Below are positions 58,870 through 64,000 of a DNA stretch of 64,000 nt, piece by piece (within the stretch, counting starts at the first letter, position 1; each line of letters starts with the position of its first letter). Both the position numbers and the translations under genes were made by a program. The notes below the pieces were generated by a model, which saw only the letters and a list, made by a program, of their open reading frames with translations, was not told the DNA's origin and did no database searches. Source of the stretch: Pyruvatibacter sp. GTDB taxonomy: Bacteria > Pseudomonadota > Alphaproteobacteria > CGMCC-115125. Where the stretch lies: NCBI RefSeq assembly GCF_040219635.1, contig NZ_JAVJSC010000009.1, positions 124,001 to 188,000 on the forward strand, written 5' to 3'.

Positions 58870-59580
58870 CTAACGAACCGGTAACGCACTGACACTGAAC
58901 AGCCATTCGTGGGCGTATAAGAGCCCGAAATAAAGCACCACACCCGCCAGTGGCCACACGATGCCGATCTCGCGCAGGTTCACGGTATTGCGGCCGGTGA
59001 GGATCGCTCCAAACGGCACATTGGAGGTACGCGCTGCAAAGGTTTCCCACCTCTCGCCCAGTGCCCGCTTGCGCTTGGCGTCAATCGACGGTGGGCCGAT
59101 GAGCGCCAGCACGGCGAACGTGCCAAAGAAAATCAGCGACGACAGGTCACCGTTCATGGCGATATGCGCCAGAGCCCAAAGCTGCACGCCCCACAAAAAA
59201 GGGTGCCGCGTAATCCGCAAAATGCCTTGGGCGGCATTCGGATCATCCACAAGCTCACCGGCCCCTGCGGCCGTCGGGCTTTTGGTTGTGATGCCCACCA
59301 CAACCAGAATGCTGGCCAGCAGAATGACCGTCATGGCCACGTGTTGCCACCAGGGCTCAGCGGTCCACAGCAGCGTGAAGGTTTCATCGCTGGCGCGGTT
59401 ATACGCCATCGCCAGCCATACAATGGCGGCAAGCGACAGCAACGAGAACACGCCCGCGAAGGCCTTCTCGCCGATCGCATTCACAAACACATCGCGCAGG
59501 CGCGTGCCTGAAATGAAGATGTGAATGCCCAAAAAGCACGCCGCTGCAAGTATGAGATTATATGTCGGATCAGCAATCAT
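58870..59580 (-). CDS. NnrU-family membrane protein
   Basis: A 236-residue protein with about six membrane helices and the NnrU/isoprenylcysteine-methyltransferase-like motif (GILRITRHPFLWGVQLWALAHIAMNGDL; DAKRKRALGERWETFAARTSNVPF). NnrU is linked to nitric-oxide or nitrite metabolism in some species; no such genes lie here, so its role is open. I use the ATG at 59580 with AGGGG upstream. Confidence 0.85.
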   Translation of the reverse strand: MIADPTYNLILAAACFLGIHIFISGTRLRDVFVNAIGEKAFAGVFSLLSLAAIVWLAMAYNRASDETFTLLWTAEPWWQHVAMTVILLASILVVVGITTKSPTAAGAGELVDDPNAAQGILRITRHPFLWGVQLWALAHIAMNGDLSSLIFFGTFAVLALIGPPSIDAKRKRALGERWETFAARTSNVPFGAILTGRNTVNLREIGIVWPLAGVVLYFGLLYAHEWLFSVSALPVR

Positions 59581-59774
59581 ATCGGCCCCTGTCCGCCCCA
59601 AAAGGGCAGCCCTCCCGTTGTTGTCTCCTCAAAGCCGCACTGCCTGCGCCCGGCAGAAAACCTGCCCCCGGCAGACAACCCGTCGCCGCCGCTTCTCTTG
59701 TTGGCAGCGTGCACCCGCACAAGTTACAGTAAACAAATGGTTAATGCCCATACGATCTTGACCCTTCCGTTTAT

Positions 59775-61925
59775 ATGCAAAGGATCGGCCCATTGCCGGA
59801 CCAAACTGTAAAGCGCCACCCCGCCAACCGCTCTGACATTGCCTCGGCCATGCCTGATGGCACAGCCGGTCCAGCCGCGGCACCGGACGCCGAACGCGAG
59901 CGCGATGAGGATCTGTTCGAGCGCCCCATAGTGCCTGCCGGACAGGCCGGTATCCCTGCCGGGCAGGCCGGTGAAGCAACTGCGAGGCCCCGTCCCGCAC
60001 CGCGCCTGCGCGGGCCACGCAGGCCGACGCCAACACCGCTGTATATCGCGGCGATCGCCAGCGCATTCTGGACGGGCATCATGTTCGCCTACGCCATTGG
60101 CTACTACGGCCCCGCCGGACTGATGACCCTGCCGCCGCTCGGCTTTGCAGCGCTGGCATCAGCACTGTTTGCCCCGCTCGCCATCATCTGGGGATTTGCC
60201 TTTGTCATGTGGTGGGGCACGCAGATGCGGGCAAGCGCTGACCACATGGCAGAAGCCACCCGCATGCTGCTCACGCCCAGTGACGCTGCAGCCTCCGCCA
60301 CCGCCAGCGTGGGCCGCGCTGTGTCGCAGGAAATGCGCCGCATGGACCACGCACTCAAGCAGGCGGAAGCCCGCGCCGCTGACCTTCGCAAATCACTGAC
60401 CGGCGAACTCAACGGCCTTGAAGCCGCCAGCGCCCGCGCTGAAATGCGTGCCCGCACCCTGCGTGACCTTGTGGGCAGCGAACGCAAGGCGCTGGGCGAT
60501 GTGGGCCGCGCGCTGGAGCAGGAATCCGCGCACATTGTTGAAGCCACCCGCGCGCAGGTGGAGCTCGTTTCCACAGTGACAGGCCGCGCCGCCGACCAGA
60601 TGGGCGAAGCACAGGCGGGCATCGGCCGCGCCAGCGACTATCTGTCCAAGACACTCGAAGCGGTGGCCCGCTCCGCCAAGGCGGTGCGCGAAAATGTGGA
60701 AGCCCAGGCCGACAGGCTGGACGCAACTGCGGAAACCGCAATCGCCCGTGCCGGTGAACTGGCCACCCGCTTTGCCGATCAGGGCGAGGCGCTGAATCGT
60801 ACCACCAAAACCATGGCTGACGACAACGAACGCGCCGTGCGCGCCTTCGCCGAGCAACGCGAAACGCTGGACGCCCTGGCCGCCGACCTGCGTGAGCGCG
60901 CCACCACCATTGAAACCGCCGTCGCAGGTCACGCCACCGTGCTCAACGAGGCGCTGGACGCCGCAGATGCAAAAGCAATGGGGCTTGGACCGCGCGTCAC
61001 CCGTGAAGCTGAACGGCTGACCCAGGCTGCGCGCGAAGCCGCCAGCCAGATCGAACAGACCACCGGCCTGATGGATACCCGCACCGCCGACATGCAGGCC
61101 CGCGTCGCCGATGCAACCGGGCATCTGGCGCAGGCCATAGATTTTTCCACCAAGAATGTGGACGCCAGCGGCGAACGCCTCAAGGCTCTGCTGAGCAACA
61201 TTGGCGCTGCCGCACAATCAGCCGCACAGGACATGAAGGGCGCGACCGACGAACTGGGTGCGCGGCTTGAGAGATTGCCGCAGGACGCAGGCACCCAGGC
61301 AGATCGCCTGCGCGCCGTCATGACCGAACAGATCAGCGCTATTGCCGCAATTGCCGAGTCAGTGGCCGACGCACTCGACCGTATGGCCCCCGACCCCGCC
61401 TCCGGTGCGTGGCCCCCGGCAGACGCCGCAGGCCAGCCCGCATCCCCCGGTCCATTGCAGCCCGGTGAACCCGCACGGGCCGATGCATCACCTGATGGTC
61501 GCCAGTGGAGGCTGGGAGACGTGCTCTCGGCAGCACGCGCCCGCGAAGGCCGCGACATCAACATGCCCCGCGCCGCACATCACATCATCGAGACATTGCA
61601 GTCCTTATCGATTGATATTGACCGGGCGCTGGAGGAGAACCCGCCCGTTGACCTGTGGAAGCGGTACCGTGCCGGCGAGCGCAATGTGTTTAGCCGCAGG
61701 CTGGCCGGCTTGCGCGGCAAGCAGCCACACAGCCTCATTGCGGACCGCTACCAGAACAACGCCGAGTTCCGCGCCGATGCTGAACGCTACATGTCGCAGT
61801 TTGAAAATCTGCTCACCGAGGCCGCAACACAAAACCCGGACGGCCTGCTGGCGGAAACCTATATGTCGTCAGATATCGGCAAGGTCTATGCCCTGCTCGC
61901 TGAGGCCACTGGTCGCATCGCCTAG
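59775..61925 (+). CDS. Coiled-coil membrane protein, TipN-like
   Basis: A 716-residue protein: a Pro/Ala-rich cytoplasmic start with a tandem PAGQAG repeat, two membrane helices (about 90-150), then a long Ala/Glu/Arg-rich coiled coil (about 160-540), a Pro-rich linker, and a conserved-looking C-terminal domain (DIDRALEENPPVDLWKRYRAGERNVFSRRL...). The layout is like the polarity protein TipN of Caulobacter, which helps place the flagellum. The name is tentative. It converges on the lipoprotein gene with a four-base overlap. Confidence 0.55.
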   Translation: MQRIGPLPDQTVKRHPANRSDIASAMPDGTAGPAAAPDAERERDEDLFERPIVPAGQAGIPAGQAGEATARPRPAPRLRGPRRPTPTPLYIAAIASAFWTGIMFAYAIGYYGPAGLMTLPPLGFAALASALFAPLAIIWGFAFVMWWGTQMRASADHMAEATRMLLTPSDAAASATASVGRAVSQEMRRMDHALKQAEARAADLRKSLTGELNGLEAASARAEMRARTLRDLVGSERKALGDVGRALEQESAHIVEATRAQVELVSTVTGRAADQMGEAQAGIGRASDYLSKTLEAVARSAKAVRENVEAQADRLDATAETAIARAGELATRFADQGEALNRTTKTMADDNERAVRAFAEQRETLDALAADLRERATTIETAVAGHATVLNEALDAADAKAMGLGPRVTREAERLTQAAREAASQIEQTTGLMDTRTADMQARVADATGHLAQAIDFSTKNVDASGERLKALLSNIGAAAQSAAQDMKGATDELGARLERLPQDAGTQADRLRAVMTEQISAIAAIAESVADALDRMAPDPASGAWPPADAAGQPASPGPLQPGEPARADASPDGRQWRLGDVLSAARAREGRDINMPRAAHHIIETLQSLSIDIDRALEENPPVDLWKRYRAGERNVFSRRLAGLRGKQPHSLIADRYQNNAEFRADAERYMSQFENLLTEAATQNPDGLLAETYMSSDIGKVYALLAEATGRIA

Positions 61926-62569
61926 CTGGCAGGCAAACCCTTCGAGCTTGTTGTCGCGGACCAGATAACCAATTCGCGGATGACCTGCTGGGTCGCCGCG
62001 TTGAGTGCCGTCACCACATCCGCCACGTCATCACTTGCCGCCACCTGTTGTGCCTCAAATGTGCGGCCCGCAAGGATGGTCCTGCCTTCAAGCGACACGA
62101 CACGGGCGCTTAGCTGCACACGGGTCACCGGCTGGACATTTTCGCCGCCCGCCCCGGCAACCACCGCTTCAAACGCCCGCAGATCGCTGATGAGCGCTAC
62201 GGTAGGACGCACGCCCGCCGTCTGCCGCCCGGCTGACAGATGCAGCCCCGCATGTTCAAAACTCTCGACGATCAGATCCTGCACGATACGTGGCGCACGA
62301 TCTGTCCAGCGCGCACCGGGGAAATACTGCAGCGCGTGCGGCCCCGTATAGATCGCAATCCGATCCGTATCCAGCGCCCGCTCCGCCAGCGGCTCCTCAA
62401 CCGTCATCTGCCAGGACGGGGTTTCAAATGCCATGGCGTAGTCGTCAGGCGCCGTAAGCCCATACAGCGTCGTAGGCGTGTTGCCCCCCAGAACGCTGGC
62501 ACAGCCAGACACCACCAAAGCCAGAGCACCAGCACACACCAGCCGCACAAAAGACCCACCGTTCATCAA
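61922..62569 (-). CDS. ABC-type transport auxiliary lipoprotein (PqiC/MlaB-operon type)
   Basis: A 215-residue protein with a lipoprotein signal (VVSGC, Cys23) and the ABC-transport auxiliary pattern (RIAIYTGPHALQYFPGARWTDRAPRIVQDLIVESFEHAG; ...VVTALNAATQQVIRELVIW). It is the lipoprotein partner of MCE transporters. It overlaps the MlaD-like gene by four bases. Confidence 0.88.
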   Translation of the reverse strand: MMNGGSFVRLVCAGALALVVSGCASVLGGNTPTTLYGLTAPDDYAMAFETPSWQMTVEEPLAERALDTDRIAIYTGPHALQYFPGARWTDRAPRIVQDLIVESFEHAGLHLSAGRQTAGVRPTVALISDLRAFEAVVAGAGGENVQPVTRVQLSARVVSLEGRTILAGRTFEAQQVAASDDVADVVTALNAATQQVIRELVIWSATTSSKGLPAS

Positions 62570-63456
62570 TTTCCATACTCCGCAGGGTCTTCGCCGAGCA
62601 GAAACTCGGTCGGGTTTCGTTCAAGTTCCACGACCAGCCGGTCCACCGACCCGATCATCCGCCGCGTATCCCGCAACAGCCGGTCCATTTCAGGCACGCT
62701 GCTGTTTGCCCACTGCTCGGCTGCAGGTCGTGTCACCGCCACCAATGCGCGAGCATCTTCCGCCAGCGCGCCATATGATGTTGCTGCGCCCTGTATCTGT
62801 CCCACGGCACCGTTCATGCGCTCGGTGATCTGCGCAATCTGCTCGGAGGCCACAGCCAGGTTTTTGATAATTGCGTCAATCTCTTCATAGTTGGACGCAA
62901 CCGTACCCGATACGGTTTCAACGTCCCGCACGGTAGCAGAAAGCTGGCCTTCGTTTTCGCCCAGCAAACGGTCCACGCGCACCAACAGATCATTCGCCGC
63001 CGTCAGCAACGCAGGTGCCGACGTTATGAGCTGCTGCACGGCTGAACGGTCCGCCACAATAATTGGCACATCCTCGTCACCGACTGCCTCAAGATTACGG
63101 CTTGAAGGTGAACCACCCGTGATTTCAATAAAGGCCACGCCGGTAATGCCCTGAAACTCCAGCCGCGCCTCGCTGTCCACCTTCACGGGTGTACGGCGAT
63201 CAACAGAAATCCGTGTACGGACAAGGCGCGGGTCGGCTCCCAGTGCAATTTGAGTGACCTCACCCACCTTGATGCCGTTGTAGCGCACATCGCCGCCTTC
63301 AGAGAGACCGGCAACCGAGCCATCAAAAATCACGTCATAGGCGGTAAGCTCGCCCTCACCCTCAAAGCCCGTCAGCCAGATCAGGAACAGAAACGCGGCC
63401 AGCACTGTCGCTGCTGCAAAAGCGCCTATCAGTACATAGTTTGCCCGCGTTTCCAC
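62566..63456 (-). CDS. MlaD/MCE-family protein
   Basis: A 296-residue protein with one N-terminal membrane helix (ANYVLIGAFAAATVLAAFLFLIWLTGF), one MCE domain (VAGLSEGGDVRYNGIKVGEVTQIAL...RLEFQGITGVAFIEITGG) and a long helical C-terminal part. It is the periplasmic substrate-binding part of a phospholipid-transport (Mla-type) ABC system. Confidence 0.93.
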   Translation of the reverse strand: METRANYVLIGAFAAATVLAAFLFLIWLTGFEGEGELTAYDVIFDGSVAGLSEGGDVRYNGIKVGEVTQIALGADPRLVRTRISVDRRTPVKVDSEARLEFQGITGVAFIEITGGSPSSRNLEAVGDEDVPIIVADRSAVQQLITSAPALLTAANDLLVRVDRLLGENEGQLSATVRDVETVSGTVASNYEEIDAIIKNLAVASEQIAQITERMNGAVGQIQGAATSYGALAEDARALVAVTRPAAEQWANSSVPEMDRLLRDTRRMIGSVDRLVVELERNPTEFLLGEDPAEYGN

Positions 63457-63488
63457 GTCAGTTCATCTCCTGCCTTTGCGCCGACAAG

Positions 63489-64000
63489 TCAATTTGCCGA
63501 GGCGCGCGCAACCGCACCTGCGGCAGCCCGTGACCTTGGCCCCTGAAAATACTCCTGTATCCAGGCATTGGAATGCGTGGAGACTTCACTTATAGGGCCA
63601 ACTACCATAACACGGCGTTCCGCCAGCACCGCCACCCGGTCACAAATAGCGTAAAGACTGTCCAGATCGTGGGTCACCATGAATACAGTCAACCCCAAGG
63701 CCTCCTTGAGCTGCTTGATCAGCAGATCGTAGTCCGCAGCACCAATCGGGTCGAGGCCCGCTGTCGGCTCATCCAGAAACACAATCTCCGGGTCCAGCGC
63801 CAAAGCCCGCGCCAACGCCGCACGCTTGCGCATTCCACCTGACAACTCGCTGGGAAACTTGGGGCCGGCCTCAGGCGGCAGACCAACCATGGCGATCTTC
63901 TCCGCTGCCAGTTCATCCATGAGCTGCTGCGGCAGGTCCAGATGTTCGCGCATCGGCACCTGAACATTCTGCGCCACGGTGAGCGCTGAAAACAGCGCAC
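63489..64000 (-). CDS. MlaF-type ABC transporter ATP-binding protein (5' end cut by window edge)
   Basis: Partial: the start lies beyond the right edge, and 170 codons are visible. Signature motif (LSGGMRKRAALARAL), Walker B (EIVFLDEPTAGLDP) and H-loop (MVTHDLDSLYAICDR) are present; Walker A is outside the window. The GGMRKR form is typical of MlaF. Its stop lies 32 bp before the MlaD-like gene, so the three form an operon. Confidence 0.93.
   Translation of the reverse strand, partial: ALFSALTVAQNVQVPMREHLDLPQQLMDELAAEKIAMVGLPPEAGPKFPSELSGGMRKRAALARALALDPEIVFLDEPTAGLDPIGAADYDLLIKQLKEALGLTVFMVTHDLDSLYAICDRVAVLAERRVMVVGPISEVSTHSNAWIQEYFQGPRSRAAAGAVARASAN

Noticed and set aside
59930..59975. 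CTGCCGG.CAGGCCGGT tandem as a REP-type element
   Set aside because: It lies inside the TipN-like coding region and simply encodes a repeated PAGQAG, so a coding repeat is the simpler reading.
1..64000. Mobile elements, CRISPR arrays, tRNA and rRNA genes
   Set aside because: No transposase or integrase reading frame, regularly spaced repeats, tRNA-like CCA-ended cloverleaf or rRNA sequence was recognised by eye; a tRNA scan would settle the tRNA question.

Overview
The window looks like a chromosomal segment of a polarly flagellated alphaproteobacterium. The reasons are a CckA-type hybrid kinase, TTAA-N7-TTAA (CtrA-like) boxes, and genes known essentially only from Alphaproteobacteria: fliX, flbT, flaF, a DUF6468-type gene and a FlmG-like flagellin glycosyltransferase. 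The order fliX/flgI/rod-binding protein/FlgN-like and flgF-flgG-flgA-flgH is Caulobacter-like, but the gene content does not identify the genus. No rRNA, tRNA, CRISPR array, transposase or integrase was seen. Single genome-like GC-rich composition runs throughout, with a few AT-rich intergenic spots.

Layout. Positions 1-35108 are almost wholly flagellar. cckA (cut by the left edge) follows flhB, fliR, fliQ, fliE, flgC and flgB on the minus strand. A divergent control region with two CtrA-type boxes separates these from fliO-fliP. A motor block (fliL, fliM, a DUF6468-type gene, a MotE-like gene, two tandem MotB-like genes and a 1229-residue periplasmic TPR protein) runs on the minus strand. 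flgF-flgG-flgA-flgH run on the plus strand from a sigma-54 promoter and end at a strong terminator. dksA and fliX lie divergent to flgI, the rod-binding protein and a FlgN-like gene. A FlaG-like protein, a FlmG-like TPR glycosyltransferase, two flagellins, flbT and flaF follow, and flgE-flgK-flgL converge on them from the other side.

Positions 35451-45754 are ordinary housekeeping or accessory genes: a MoxR ATPase and a VWA protein, an enoyl-CoA hydratase-like protein, GlsB-like, YaiI-like, fasciclin, a DsbA-like isomerase, a MerR regulator, TrmO, a VOC protein, a methyltransferase, ferredoxin-NADP reductase and chorismate mutase.

Positions 45849-58100 hold two convergent operons for a nonulosonic acid (legionaminic/sialic type) glycan. 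The plus-strand operon has an acyl carrier protein, an FkbH-like HAD protein, a VOC protein, a GNAT, a methyltransferase and a polysaccharide deacetylase. The minus-strand operon has an SDR, a LegC-like aminotransferase, NeuC/LegG, NeuB/LegI, a NeuD/LegH-like acyltransferase, a PtmE-like CBS-nucleotidyltransferase and a CMP-sugar synthetase. I infer that these make a CMP-activated nine-carbon sugar, possibly carrying an O-methylated glyceroyl-type group supplied by the ACP/FkbH pair, which the FlmG-like protein at 24-26 kb puts on the flagellins.

The right end (58354-64000) carries an Hpt protein, an NnrU-like membrane protein, a TipN-like coiled-coil membrane protein, and an Mla/MCE lipid-transport operon cut by the right edge.
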